Source: Miniimonas arenae (GTDB taxonomy: Bacteria; Actinomycetota; Actinomycetes; Actinomycetales; Beutenbergiaceae). Taken from it: a stretch of DNA of 57,666 bases. The stretch spans positions 1 through 57,666 of the forward strand of contig NZ_VENP01000020.1 of the NCBI RefSeq assembly GCF_006351005.1. Reading direction: 5' to 3'. The position numbers and the translations under genes are program-made. Within the stretch, counting starts at the first letter, position 1, and the number at the start of each line of letters is the position of its first letter. Below, one piece after another: positions 32,683 through 41,431 of the stretch. The notes beneath the pieces are model-generated. The model had not been told where the DNA came from. It ran no database searches and worked only from the letters and a program-made list of their open reading frames with translations.

Positions 32683-32800
32683 TTCGCGAGAGGAAGTTGG
32701 TCCTTTCGCGAGAGGAAGTCCGTCCTTTCGCGAGAGGATCCTGGACGGACTTCTCAACGGAAAGTCTCTCGGGAAAGGACGGGAAGTCTCTCGCGAACGG
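32683..32800. repeat. 22-bp-period repeat element, GCGAGAGG family (3 direct + 2 inverted)
   Basis: Direct GCGAGAGG at 32686, 32708 and 32730; a 28-bp core; inverted CTCTCGSG at 32766 and 32788; all steps are 22 bp. It starts 10 bp after the membrane-protein stop and ends CTCTCGCGAACGGG. As RNA the arms would pair into a long imperfect hairpin. Confidence 0.88.
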
Positions 32801-33036
32801 GAGCGGTAGCGACGGGCCGTCCTCCGTTCGCCCCCGCCCCCGCCCCCGCCCCCGCCCCCGCTGCGACACGTTCGTCACACCACGTCAGAACCTTGCAGTC
32901 ACTGCACCTACACTGAGCCACGCTCCCCGCCACGGTCGGTGCCGAGCCGACGGGCTCCGCCCTGCCGACCGCGGTCTCGCGCCGCGCCTCGACGTCGCCC
33001 CGTCGTGTCCCCACGACCAGACCGAGGGAGCCTTCC
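32801..33036. other. Leader region of the DHA2 exporter
   Basis: It holds a short GCCCCC tandem run (32828-32860) and a less GC-rich patch (32868-32915) with TTGCAG and TACACT that could be part of a promoter, although their spacing is not ideal. The GAGGGAG ribosome-binding site is near 33020. Confidence 0.4.
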
Positions 33037-34761
33037 ATGACCGACGCCGGCTCGCCGTCGCCCGTCTCGTCCGCCCCGAACTCCGCTACGAACACCGCCC
33101 CCACCGACGCCACGGCCCAGGCCGACGCCGCCGCGGCGCGGCGGTCCCCGATCGTCCCGCTCGTCGACCTCCACGGACGCAGCCCGTGGAGCATCCTGCC
33201 GCCGCTGATCCTCGGCTTCTTCATGATCATGCTCGACACCACGATCGTGAACATCGCGGTCCCCACGCTGGTGCAGGACCTCGACGCGAGCCTCGTCGCC
33301 GTCGGCTGGGTGACCTCGGCGTACCTCCTGTCGTACGCCACGCTGCTGCTCCTCGCCGGCCGCCTGGGCGACCGTTTCGGCTCCCGCCGCGTCTTCATCG
33401 GCGGCCTCGTCGTCTTCACCGTCGCCTCGGCCGCCTGCGGGTTCGCCGGACACATCGCGCTGCTCATCGCGGCGCGCGCCGTGCAGGGCATCGGCGCGGC
33501 GCTCATGACGCCGCAGACCATGGCGATGATCACCCGCGTCTTCCCGCCCGAGCGCCGCGGCGCGGCCATGGGCCTGTGGGGCGCGACGGCGGGCGTCGCG
33601 ACGATCGCCGGCCCGCTGCTCGGTGGGGTGTTCGTCGAGTACATGTCCTGGGAGTGGATCTTCTTCATCAACGTGCCGGTCGGCGTGGTGGCGCTGTGGT
33701 TCGCGCTGCGCAACCTGCCGAAGCTCGAGCGGCACCGGACGAGCTTCGACGTCGTCGGCGTGGTGCTGTCGGTCCTCGGCCTCGGCGCTTTCGTGTTCGG
33801 CATCCAGGAGGGCTCGACCTACGACTGGGGCACGATCGCCGGTCCGATCTCCGTGTGGAGCGTCATCGGGCTGGGCGTGCTCATCCTCGTCGTCTTCCTC
33901 TGGTGGCAGGCCCGGCTCGGCGAGGCCGCGCTGCTGCCGCTGCGCCTGTTCCGCAACCGCACGTTCACCCTGGCGAACGTGTCCGGGATGACGATCTCGT
34001 TCGCGATGATCGGCATCTTCTTCCCGCTCACGATCTTCCTGCAGTCGATCCTCGGGCTCTCCCCGATCGAGACGGCGCTCCTCAACCTGCCGAGCTCGCT
34101 CATCTCGGGCGTCGTGGCGCCGCTCGCGGGCCGGCTCTCGGACCGGGTCCCGGGCAAGTGGGTGGTCTCGGCCGGCTTCGCGATGATCGCGATCAGCGTG
34201 GGCGTCATCGCGTGGCTCATCCAGCCCGACCTCGTGGCCTGGCACCTCATCTTCCCGATGCTGCTGTTCGGAGCGGGGACGGGCTCGGTGTTCTCGCCGC
34301 TGGCGAACCTCGCGACGTCCGGCCTGGACGGCCGCACGGCCGGCGCCGGCGCGGGCGCCTTCAACACGACGCGTCAGGTGGGCGGCGTGCTCGGCTCGGC
34401 CGTCATCGTCTCGGCGCTCACCTCGCGCCTCGCGTCCCGGCTGCCCGAGGCGGCGGAGGCCGCGTCCGGCCAGCTCCCCGCGGACTACCGTCAGTCGTTC
34501 GTCGACGGCATCACGCAGGCCGCGTCCGCCGGCTCGTTCAGCGGCGAGAGCGGCGGCGCGGCGAGCTTCCCGCTCCCTGACGGCGTGCCCGACGCCGTGA
34601 AGCAGCAGATCGACGCCGTCGTGACGTCGGTGATCCACCAGGGCTTCGCCAGCGCCGTCACGGACACGATGATCGTCGTGACGGCCGTGCTCGTCATCGG
34701 CTTCTTCACCGCGCTGCTCATCCCCGCGACGCGGCCCGGTCACCTGAGTCCACGTCAGTAG
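33037..34761 (+). CDS. MFS drug exporter, DHA2 (EmrB/QacA) family
   Basis: 574 residues with about 14 membrane helices. MLDTTIVNIAVPTLVQDL is motif D1 and GRLGDRFGSRRVFI is motif A; RAVQGIGAALMTPQTMAMI and LGGVFVEYMSWEWIFFINVPVG complete the DHA2 pattern. It exports hydrophobic or cationic compounds using the proton gradient. No adjacent regulator gene is seen. The ATG at 33037 follows GAGGGAG. Confidence 0.9.
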   Translation: MTDAGSPSPVSSAPNSATNTAPTDATAQADAAAARRSPIVPLVDLHGRSPWSILPPLILGFFMIMLDTTIVNIAVPTLVQDLDASLVAVGWVTSAYLLSYATLLLLAGRLGDRFGSRRVFIGGLVVFTVASAACGFAGHIALLIAARAVQGIGAALMTPQTMAMITRVFPPERRGAAMGLWGATAGVATIAGPLLGGVFVEYMSWEWIFFINVPVGVVALWFALRNLPKLERHRTSFDVVGVVLSVLGLGAFVFGIQEGSTYDWGTIAGPISVWSVIGLGVLILVVFLWWQARLGEAALLPLRLFRNRTFTLANVSGMTISFAMIGIFFPLTIFLQSILGLSPIETALLNLPSSLISGVVAPLAGRLSDRVPGKWVVSAGFAMIAISVGVIAWLIQPDLVAWHLIFPMLLFGAGTGSVFSPLANLATSGLDGRTAGAGAGAFNTTRQVGGVLGSAVIVSALTSRLASRLPEAAEAASGQLPADYRQSFVDGITQAASAGSFSGESGGAASFPLPDGVPDAVKQQIDAVVTSVIHQGFASAVTDTMIVVTAVLVIGFFTALLIPATRPGHLSPRQ

Positions 34762-34808
34762 CGCCATGCCCGACGGCGAGCATCACCTCTCGTAGGCGTC
34801 TCGCCTCG

Positions 34809-34856
34809 CGCCGAGCGCTGGGTTGCATCGGCCTGACCAGACCTCAGCGCTCGGCG
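34809..34856. terminator. Hairpin terminator between convergent genes
   Basis: CGCCGAGCGCTG and CAGCGCTCGGCG form a perfect 12-bp stem with a 24-nt loop, between the exporter stop and the stop of the SRPBCC gene. Confidence 0.7.
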
Positions 34857-34881
34857 TCGGCCGGGGCGACAGCGGCGGGCG

Positions 34882-35433
34882 CTACCCGGCGGCGAGGTCG
34901 GGCTGGTCGGGCCAGGTCCGGGCGAGGCGGCGCAGCCGCCAGCCCCGGACCTGCCACGCCACCCACAGACCGGGGCCGAGCAGCCACGCGGCCCAGCCGC
35001 CGACAGTGAGCCGGTCGTTCCAGATCGCGCCCTCGGCCTGACCGGTCGAGGCAGCCCCACCCACAGCTCGTCCGGAGTCCCCTGGCTCCACCCACATCCG
35101 GTGGTCCCACGACGTCAGCAGCGCGAGCGGCCCGCTCACGGGCGACCCGGCGTCGACGAACACGGGGTGAGTGACGCCGTCGTGCGTCACGTGCGCGCGC
35201 CGCACCCGGATGACCGACCGACCGAACGGGACGACGCCCAGGATGCGGGCCGTGACCTCGAGGCTGTCACCGGGCCGCCACGCCGGCGGGAGCGCTGCGT
35301 CCGGGTCGGCCGGCGTCAGCACGACGACCGGCGCGTACAGCGAGCCGGCCACGCGCGGGGAGTGCAGCGCGCGCCAGGCGACCTCGGGCGGGCACGCGAT
35401 CGGGAACCGCAGCCGGATGCGTACCGTGGTCAT
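34882..35433 (-). CDS. SRPBCC (polyketide cyclase-like) family protein
   Basis: 183 residues from the ATG at 35433. It opens VRIRLRFPIACPPEVAWRAL, the typical first strand and helix of the START/SRPBCC fold, and includes SLYAPVVVLTPADPDAALPP, PGDSLEVTARILGVVPFG and WNDRLTVGGW. Such proteins bind a hydrophobic ligand in a deep pocket. The ligand is unknown. It follows the unknown gene at 35484 by 50 bp on the same strand. Confidence 0.6.
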   Translation of the reverse strand: MTTVRIRLRFPIACPPEVAWRALHSPRVAGSLYAPVVVLTPADPDAALPPAWRPGDSLEVTARILGVVPFGRSVIRVRRAHVTHDGVTHPVFVDAGSPVSGPLALLTSWDHRMWVEPGDSGRAVGGAASTGQAEGAIWNDRLTVGGWAAWLLGPGLWVAWQVRGWRLRRLARTWPDQPDLAAG

Positions 35434-35483
35434 CGGTCTGCCTGCACCAGCCGCCCGAGCCCCAGCTGTCCGTTCCCCGAGCC

Positions 35484-36350
35484 TCAGGCGCCCGGGACGG
35501 TGATCGGCTCGGCGTCCACGTACTCCAGCCCGTGGTGCCGGTCGAACCAGCGCGGCCCGAACTCCGAGCGCGTCTCGTGTGCGTCGAGCGGCTCGACCCG
35601 CTCGGGACCCACCCGCCACGAGCGCAGCTGCGCGCCGCCCGCGTGCTCCTCGCCGGTGTGCAGCACGAGCGTGACGGCACCCGCACCGTACGCGATCGGC
35701 CCGCCGATGAGCGCGGCCTCGGCCTGCAGCGACGCGGGCGTCGCGGGGATGTGCGCGCCCGCGGAGTCGCGCAGCACGGTGTACGTGCGGTCCGGACCGG
35801 CGTCGACGACGCGCAGCGTGCTCTCGCCCTCGGGCAGCGAGGAGAGGATCGTGCGCAGGATCGCCGAGCCGACCTCGAGCGCGCGGTTCGTCCGGCGCTG
35901 CTCCTCGCGCTGGTCCTCCAGGACGACGCGCCACACCTCCGGCCCGGGGGTGGCGTGGTCGAGGTCGGTGTGCGCGGGCCACAGCCAGCCGTCGAGCAGG
36001 TCCCACGCGAGCACCTCGTGCACGGTGCCGTCCGCGCCCACGCGCGCCGCGGTCACCCGGGCGCCGTCGGGGCCGGCGAGCACGTCGAGGAACGCCTCCT
36101 CGGCGTCGACGTCGCGGGCGCGCTCGGCCTCACCGTCGACGATCTCGTCCTCGAGCGTCACTTTCCCGGCGCGGAGCACGACGGCGGAGTCCGCCTTGGT
36201 CACGCGGCGCGCCACGGTCCGGGTGAGGGCGCCCAGGAGGGCGAACGCGGCGTTGGGCCCGCCGAGGTCGAGTCGGCCGAGGACCGCGCGGGCCGTCTCG
36301 TGGTTCGCCGCGCTCGCGACGGCCTGGTGCAGGCGGGTGTTCTCGCTCAT
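35484..36350 (-). CDS. Conserved-looking protein of unknown function
   Basis: 288 residues, soluble, acidic, no signal or membrane helix. It opens MSENTRLHQAVASAANHETARAVL; I recognise no domain. Even codon bias and a clean start support a real gene. Probably co-transcribed with the SRPBCC gene. Confidence 0.6.
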   Translation of the reverse strand: MSENTRLHQAVASAANHETARAVLGRLDLGGPNAAFALLGALTRTVARRVTKADSAVVLRAGKVTLEDEIVDGEAERARDVDAEEAFLDVLAGPDGARVTAARVGADGTVHEVLAWDLLDGWLWPAHTDLDHATPGPEVWRVVLEDQREEQRRTNRALEVGSAILRTILSSLPEGESTLRVVDAGPDRTYTVLRDSAGAHIPATPASLQAEAALIGGPIAYGAGAVTLVLHTGEEHAGGAQLRSWRVGPERVEPLDAHETRSEFGPRWFDRHHGLEYVDAEPITVPGA

Positions 36351-36397
36351 GCGCTCATTGTGGCCCGCGCGTTCCCGTCGCCACGCGCCCGGGCGCG

Positions 36398-37258
36398 CTA
36401 CAGGTCACGCTCGGGGTCACCGGCGAGCTCGGCGACGTGGTCGGGCACGTACTTGTAGAGCTCGCGCGGCGGGCGACGGTAGTTCCCGCTGCCGGTCGGC
36501 CGGGTCGGCAGCTCGACCTTGTCGTGCGGCACGTCGGTGTAGGCGATCGTGGAGAGCAGGTGGCTGATCATGTTGATCCGCGCGTGCTTCTTGATGTCGG
36601 ACTCCACGACGTACCAGGGCGAGATCGGCACATCGGTGTGCACGAACATGTCGTCCTTCGCGCGGGAGTACTCCTCCCAGCGGTTGATCGACTCCAGGTC
36701 CATCGTGGACAGCTTCCACCGCCGGAGCGGGTCGTCCAGTCGCGAGCGGAACCGCTTGAGCTGCTCCTCGTCGGAGACGGAGAACCAGTACTTGCGCAGG
36801 TGGATGCCGTCATTGATGAGCATCTGCTCGAAGATCGGGGTCTCGCGCATGAACCGCGCGAGCTCCTCGGGCGTGCAGAACCCCATGACCCGCTCGACGC
36901 CGGCGCGGTTGTACCAGGACCGGTCGAACAGCACGATCTCGCCCGCGGCGGGCAGGTGCTGCACGTAGCGCTGGTAGTACCACTGCGTCTTCTCGCGCTC
37001 GGTGGGCGCGGGCAGGGCCGCGATGCGCGCGACGCGGGGCGACAGGTACTCGGTGACCCGCTTGATCGCGCCGCCCTTGCCGGCCGCGTCCCGCCCCTCG
37101 AAGATCACGACGACGCGCTCGCCGTTGAGCTTGACCCACTCCTGCAGCTTCACGAGCTCGGTCTGCAGCCGGAACAGCTCGGCCTCGTAGATCGCGTTCG
37201 GGATCTTGGCGGCCTTGCGCTTCGCCGGCTTGTCGTCGCGCTTCTCGGACTTCGTCAT
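36398..37258 (-). CDS. ppk2: Polyphosphate kinase 2
   Basis: 286 residues, the size of one-domain PPK2 enzymes, which move phosphate between polyphosphate and nucleotides in the cytoplasm. Walker A in FEGRDAAGKGGAIKR (near residue 54), lid residues in WYYQRYVQHLP, Walker B FDRSWYNRAGVERVMGF and WKLSTMDLESINRWEEY are all present. It is probably of the class that phosphorylates nucleoside diphosphates. The basic N-terminal tail is normal. Confidence 0.93.
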   Translation of the reverse strand: MTKSEKRDDKPAKRKAAKIPNAIYEAELFRLQTELVKLQEWVKLNGERVVVIFEGRDAAGKGGAIKRVTEYLSPRVARIAALPAPTEREKTQWYYQRYVQHLPAAGEIVLFDRSWYNRAGVERVMGFCTPEELARFMRETPIFEQMLINDGIHLRKYWFSVSDEEQLKRFRSRLDDPLRRWKLSTMDLESINRWEEYSRAKDDMFVHTDVPISPWYVVESDIKKHARINMISHLLSTIAYTDVPHDKVELPTRPTGSGNYRRPPRELYKYVPDHVAELAGDPERDL

Positions 37259-37361
37259 GACCAGAACCTAGACCCCACGACCGGTCTCGAGCCCGCTCTC
37301 AGAAAAGTCACAGCGCACTGACGGGTGCAGACGGTGCGCATGGGTGACACTGGATCAAGCA

Positions 37362-37377
37362 GGTTGACCCGTCAACC
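37362..37377. promoter_or_regulatory. Perfect palindrome GGTTGACCCGTCAACC-type operator candidate
   Basis: GGTTGAC-CC-GTCAACC, a 7-2-7 perfect inverted repeat, 25-40 bp upstream of the FMN-binding lipoprotein start and just before its GAGGAG ribosome-binding site. The position suits a repressor site for the flavinylation operon. Confidence 0.5.
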
Positions 37378-37401
37378 AATGTCCGAGCCGAGGAGACTGC
37401 C

Positions 37402-37959
37402 ATGGCCACCACGACCGCCCGCCCGTCCGTCCGAGCCCGCACGGTCCGCACCGTCGCGACCGCGACGGCGTCGCTCGCCGTCGTCGGCACGCTCGCGGCG
37501 TGCGGCGGTACGGAGGAGGCCGCAGCCCAGGAACCCGACGCGTCGGACACGGGCGCGCCCGCGTCGGAGAGCACCGACGCCGCGAGCGACCCCACCACCT
37601 CCGACGACGCGGCCACCAGCGACGCGGCGACCTCGGACTCCGGCGCCGCGGCCGCCGGCAGCACCTACGCCGACGGCACCTACACCGCCACGGGCGAGTA
37701 CGTCTCTCCGGGCGGCCAGCAGAGCGTCGAGGTCACGCTCACGCTCGTCTCCGACGTCGTGACCGACGTCGAGATCGTCAACGGCGCCAGCGACCCGCAG
37801 TCCGAGGGCTACCAGGACAAGTTCATCTCGGGCATCGCCGCCGAGGTGGTCGGCGTCGCGATCGACGACCTCGACGTCGACAAGGTGGCTGGCTCCTCGC
37901 TCACCTCCGGCGGCTTCGACGATGCCGTGGAGCAGATCAAGGCCGAGGCGCTGGCGTGA
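37402..37959 (+). CDS. FMN-binding domain lipoprotein (flavinylation target)
   Basis: 185 residues. Lipobox LAAC at about 33-36, an acidic Ser/Thr/Ala linker, then an FMN_bind domain: DGTYTATGEYVSPGGQQSVEV, VTDVEIVNGASDP and AGSSLTSGGFDDAVEQI. The Ser/Thr in the last motif is where ApbE attaches FMN covalently in this family. It would sit on the outer face of the membrane as a one-electron shuttle. ApbE follows one base after its stop. Confidence 0.88.
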   Translation: MATTTARPSVRARTVRTVATATASLAVVGTLAACGGTEEAAAQEPDASDTGAPASESTDAASDPTTSDDAATSDAATSDSGAAAAGSTYADGTYTATGEYVSPGGQQSVEVTLTLVSDVVTDVEIVNGASDPQSEGYQDKFISGIAAEVVGVAIDDLDVDKVAGSSLTSGGFDDAVEQIKAEALA

Positions 37960-37960
37960 G

Positions 37961-38947
37961 ATGAGCGCCACGCTCGTCACGCGCGCGGGCCCGGAGCCCA
38001 CTACCGTCACCCTCGTGACTTCGCCGGGCTCCTACGCCGCCATCCCCGCCGACGGCGGGCCGGGGATGCGGTTCGACGGGATCGGCACCCGCTGGGTCAT
38101 CGACACCCCGGAGGACCTGCCGCTCGGCGTGGAGGCCCGGATCATGGCGGCGGTGGAGGAGTTCGACCACGAGTGGTCGCGGTTCCGGGAGGACTCGCTC
38201 GTCTCGGTCGTCGGCCGTGAGGGCGGCACCGTGCCCGTCGGCGACGACGGCGAGGCCATGATGCGCCTCTACACGCGCCTCGCCGCGGCGACCGACGGCG
38301 CGGTGAACCCGCTCATCGGCGCGCGGCTCGAGCACCTGGGCTACGACCGGTCCTACCGCCTCACCGAGGCGCCCGGCGCCCCCGACCCGATCCCCGACTG
38401 GGAGGGCAGGTTCCGGGGCACGACGGCGTTGCTCACCCTGCCGCGCGGCACCGTCCTCGACGTCGGCGCGGTGGGCAAGGGCCGCCTGGTCGACATCGTG
38501 ACCGGCATCCTGCGCCGCGCACGGATCGCGGACTTCACCGTCGACGCGGGCGGTGACATGCGGCACGTCGGGGACGAGGTGCTGCGCGTGGCGCTCGAGC
38601 ACCCCTTCGACCCCAGCCGTGCCGTCGGCGTCCTCGAGCTCGGCGAGGCGGGGCTCGCGGCCTCGGCCACGAACCGGCGCGCCTGGGCGGACGGCCTGCA
38701 CCACGTGATCGACGCGCGGACCGGCGAGCCGGTGCGCGACATCGTGGCCACCTGGGCCGTGGCGCGCAGCGCGATGCTCGCCGACGCGGCTTCAACGGCC
38801 GCCTTCTTCCTCGCCCCGCAGGCGGTGCTCGACGCGCTCGACGGCGTGTACGCCGTCGTGTCGATGGGTCCGCACGGCCCGGTGCGCGCCGCCGGCCTGG
38901 ACACCGCCCCGACCACCGCGCTGCGGTCCGCGCGCCTCTTCGACTGA
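37961..38947 (+). CDS. apbE: FAD:protein FMN transferase (ApbE family)
   Basis: 328 residues. ApbE splits FAD and attaches FMN to a Ser/Thr of target proteins. MRFDGIGTRWVID opens the domain, DVGAVGKGRLVDIV is the substrate/metal motif, and DAGGDMR and later MLADAASTAAFF complete the family pattern. Most ApbE proteins are exported lipoproteins; here no signal peptide is obvious, as in many actinobacterial ApbE proteins beside FMN-binding lipoproteins. The ATG at 37961 is one base after the upstream stop. Confidence 0.9.
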   Translation: MSATLVTRAGPEPTTVTLVTSPGSYAAIPADGGPGMRFDGIGTRWVIDTPEDLPLGVEARIMAAVEEFDHEWSRFREDSLVSVVGREGGTVPVGDDGEAMMRLYTRLAAATDGAVNPLIGARLEHLGYDRSYRLTEAPGAPDPIPDWEGRFRGTTALLTLPRGTVLDVGAVGKGRLVDIVTGILRRARIADFTVDAGGDMRHVGDEVLRVALEHPFDPSRAVGVLELGEAGLAASATNRRAWADGLHHVIDARTGEPVRDIVATWAVARSAMLADAASTAAFFLAPQAVLDALDGVYAVVSMGPHGPVRAAGLDTAPTTALRSARLFD

Positions 38948-38957
38948 GGATCTTGTG

Positions 38958-40685
38958 ATGACGCGGCCGACCCCCTCGCCGGCCGCCTCACCCGCCGGCC
39001 CCCTCGCGCCGGCCCGGCCCCTGTCACCCCTGCGCCGCCTCGACGCCGGCCTCGGCCGCGTCTCGATGTACCGCCTGGTGCTCGCCGCGCTCGGGGTGGT
39101 GCTCGCCGTCGCGCTCGCGCTCGTGCTCGCCGCGACCGGCACGCTCGGGTACCCGGCGCTCGGGATCGTGGCCGTGCTCGCCGTCGGGACGCTCGGCACG
39201 CTCGCCGCGACGTGGGTCGGCGGCCTTGTCACCCGCAGCCGGCCGCACGTCGCGTCCAGCCTCGTGACCGGCGCGATCCTTGCCCTCGTCCTCCTGCCCG
39301 GCACCGACGGGCGCACGCTCGCGGGTGCGGCCGTGGCGGGGGCCGCCGCGGGCGCCTCGAAGTACCTCCTCGCGTGGCGCGGGCGACACGTCCTCAACCC
39401 GGCCGCCGTCGGGCTCGTCGTGGTGGGCTGGACCGGGCTCGCGACGAGCGGCTGGTGGGTCGGCACCGCGGCGCTGCTGCCCGCCGTCGCGGTGGCGGGC
39501 GGCGTGGTCGCGTGGCGGACCCGGCGCGTGGCGTTCGTGCTCGCCTACGCGGTGCCCGCGTTCGTGCTCACCGCGGTCGGCTACCTCACGCTCGGCGTGG
39601 CTGCGAACGACGCGCTCTGGTGGGCGCTGACAGCGAGTCCCGTGGCGTTCCTCGCGCTGTTCATGCTCACCGAACCCCTCACAAGCCCGCCGCGGCGCCC
39701 TCAGCGTCTGCTCGTCGGCGCGCTCGTGGCGGTGCTCGCGGCCGCGCCGCTCTTCCTCGAGTGGGGCTGGCTCTCGCCCGAGCTGGCCCTGATCGTCGGC
39801 AACGCGGTCGCGTTCGGCCTCGGGCTGCGCCGTGGCGTGCGGCTGCGGCTCAGCAGCGCGACCCTCACCGGTGACGTGCTCGACCTCCACCTGGCGCCGT
39901 CGTCGCCCGTGCGCGCGCTGCCGGGCCAGTACGTGGAGATCGACGTCCCGCAGGCGGGCGCCGCCGCGCGCTGGGACCCGCGGGGCCGACGGCGGGTGCT
40001 CAGCCTCGCGAGCGACCCCGCCTCGGGCGACGTCCGGCTCGTCACCCGGCTGTCCGGTGCCGAGGGCAGCGAGCCGAGCCCGGTCAAGCGGGCGCTCGCG
40101 GCGCTCGCGCCGGGGGAGGAGCTCCGCGTCACGTCCGTGGGCGGGGACTTCCTTCTGCCGTCCGGCCCGGTCGCGCTGGTCGGCGCGGGGATCGGCGTGA
40201 CGCCGTTCCTCGCACACCTGGACGGGGTGGTTCGCGGGTCGGGTGCGGCGCCCGGCGGCGCCTCGGGCGTTCGCCACGGGCACGACGGCGAGCTCGCCGC
40301 CGCGCGCGACGTCGTGCTCGTGCACGGCGTGCGCACCCGCGCCGACGTCCTCGAGCTGCCCGGTTCCGCGGGCGACGCGCTTCCCGCCGGCGTGCGGCTC
40401 GTGCTCGTGGTGCCTCCGGGGACGGCCGGCGGCGTGGCGGGTGGGACGGCGGCCAGCGCTTCGGGCGGCACGGCTGGCGGGCCCGACGGCGTCGGGCTCG
40501 ACGGGCGCTGGGAGGTGCTCGAGGGCGCCGTCACCGACGCCGCGGTGCTCGGCCGTGCCGTGCCCGACCTCGGCGCGCGGACCGTCCTCGTGTCCGGGTC
40601 ACCCGCCTCGGTGGACGCCCTGCGGACCGCGGCACGCTCGCTCGGCGCCGCCCGGGTGCGCACGGACACGTTCCTCGGCTACTGA
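38958..40685 (+). CDS. NqrB/RnfD-like membrane protein fused to a ferredoxin-NADP reductase-type domain
   Basis: 575 residues. The N-terminal half has about ten membrane helices with LLAWRGRHVLNPAAVGLVVV, the RnfD/NqrB-like core. From about residue 295 a flavodoxin-reductase-type module follows: ALPGQYVEIDVP (FAD binding), RRVLSLASDPASGDV, GDFLLPSGPVALVGAGIGVTPFLAHL (nucleotide binding). It should take electrons from NAD(P)H in the cytoplasm and pass them through the membrane to the flavinylated lipoprotein. The ATG at 38958 follows GAGGA; a GTG one codon earlier is also possible. Third gene of the module. Confidence 0.85.
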   Translation: MTRPTPSPAASPAGPLAPARPLSPLRRLDAGLGRVSMYRLVLAALGVVLAVALALVLAATGTLGYPALGIVAVLAVGTLGTLAATWVGGLVTRSRPHVASSLVTGAILALVLLPGTDGRTLAGAAVAGAAAGASKYLLAWRGRHVLNPAAVGLVVVGWTGLATSGWWVGTAALLPAVAVAGGVVAWRTRRVAFVLAYAVPAFVLTAVGYLTLGVAANDALWWALTASPVAFLALFMLTEPLTSPPRRPQRLLVGALVAVLAAAPLFLEWGWLSPELALIVGNAVAFGLGLRRGVRLRLSSATLTGDVLDLHLAPSSPVRALPGQYVEIDVPQAGAAARWDPRGRRRVLSLASDPASGDVRLVTRLSGAEGSEPSPVKRALAALAPGEELRVTSVGGDFLLPSGPVALVGAGIGVTPFLAHLDGVVRGSGAAPGGASGVRHGHDGELAAARDVVLVHGVRTRADVLELPGSAGDALPAGVRLVLVVPPGTAGGVAGGTAASASGGTAGGPDGVGLDGRWEVLEGAVTDAAVLGRAVPDLGARTVLVSGSPASVDALRTAARSLGAARVRTDTFLGY

Positions 40686-40919
40686 TCGGGCGGACCCTCG
40701 CGTTCGTGCCGCAGGACCCCGCGAGATCGCTCAACCCCGTCCGCCGGATCGGCTGACGGCTCGCGAGTCGGGGGTGCGAGCTGCCGTGACAGCGGATCTG
40801 CGCCGGGCGGGGTCGTCCGATGCGGGTCGTCGTGGGCCGCAGCATCCGCGCAGCATCTGCGCCTCGAGCGCCGCGCGCGTTCCGGTGCGTCGCCAGGGTG
40901 GCGGTGGCACACTCGCGGC
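40686..40919. other. Intergenic gap, nothing recognised
   Basis: 234 bp of GC-rich sequence between the reductase fusion and the holin-like gene. No hairpin, promoter or repeat unit of note was seen. Confidence 0.45.
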
Positions 40920-41333
40920 ATGATCCGCCTTCTGCTGAACTTCGCCATCAACCTGGTGCTCGCGGCGCTCGGCCTCCTGCTGGCCAACGCGCTCTTCGAC
41001 GACGTCACCGTTCACGCCTCGGGCTTCGTCGTGGCCGTGCTCATCGTGGCCGTCGCTCAGGCGGTGCTCGCGCCGTTCGTCTTCAACATGGCCCGCAAGT
41101 ACGCGTCGGCCGTGCTCGGGGGAGTGGGACTCATCTCCACACTGCTCGCCCTCTGGATCGCCAGCCTGTTCGACGGCGGGCTCGAGATCACCGGCGCCGC
41201 CGGCTGGGCGGGCGCCACCCTCGTCGTCTGGCTCACCCTCGCCCTGGGCGGGTGGCTGCTGGGCTGGCTCATCCTCACCCGTTGGTGGGACCGCAAGCGC
41301 GAGGCCAAGCGGATCCGCGCCGCCACCCGCTGA
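40920..41333 (+). CDS. Phage-holin-family (PF04020-like) membrane protein
   Basis: 137 residues with four membrane helices: LLNFAINLVLAALGLLLANALF, then GFVVAVLIVAVAQAVLAPF, GVGLISTLLALWIASLF and VVWLTLALGGWLLGWLI (abridged). This is the size and layout of the small 'phage holin family' proteins that are common bacterial membrane proteins, not phage genes. Function unknown. Confidence 0.7.
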   Translation: MIRLLLNFAINLVLAALGLLLANALFDDVTVHASGFVVAVLIVAVAQAVLAPFVFNMARKYASAVLGGVGLISTLLALWIASLFDGGLEITGAAGWAGATLVVWLTLALGGWLLGWLILTRWWDRKREAKRIRAATR

Positions 41334-41349
41334 TCCGGCTCGCACCGGT

Positions 41350-41384
41350 GGCGTCGCCCGCGAGGCAGGTTCGCGGGCGACGCC
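41350..41384. terminator. Strong hairpin terminator
   Basis: GGCGTCGCCCGCGA and TCGCGGGCGACGCC form a perfect 14-bp stem with a 7-nt loop between the convergent holin-like and GH81 genes. Confidence 0.75.
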
Positions 41385-41431
41385 CGTCCGGTGGGGGTGA
41401 GGGCGGCTCAGACCTCAGTGCAGGTCGGGCC

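Noticed and set aside
40920-41333. Phage gene or prophage edge
   Set aside because: The holin-like family is widespread in bacterial chromosomes, and no other phage gene is nearby.
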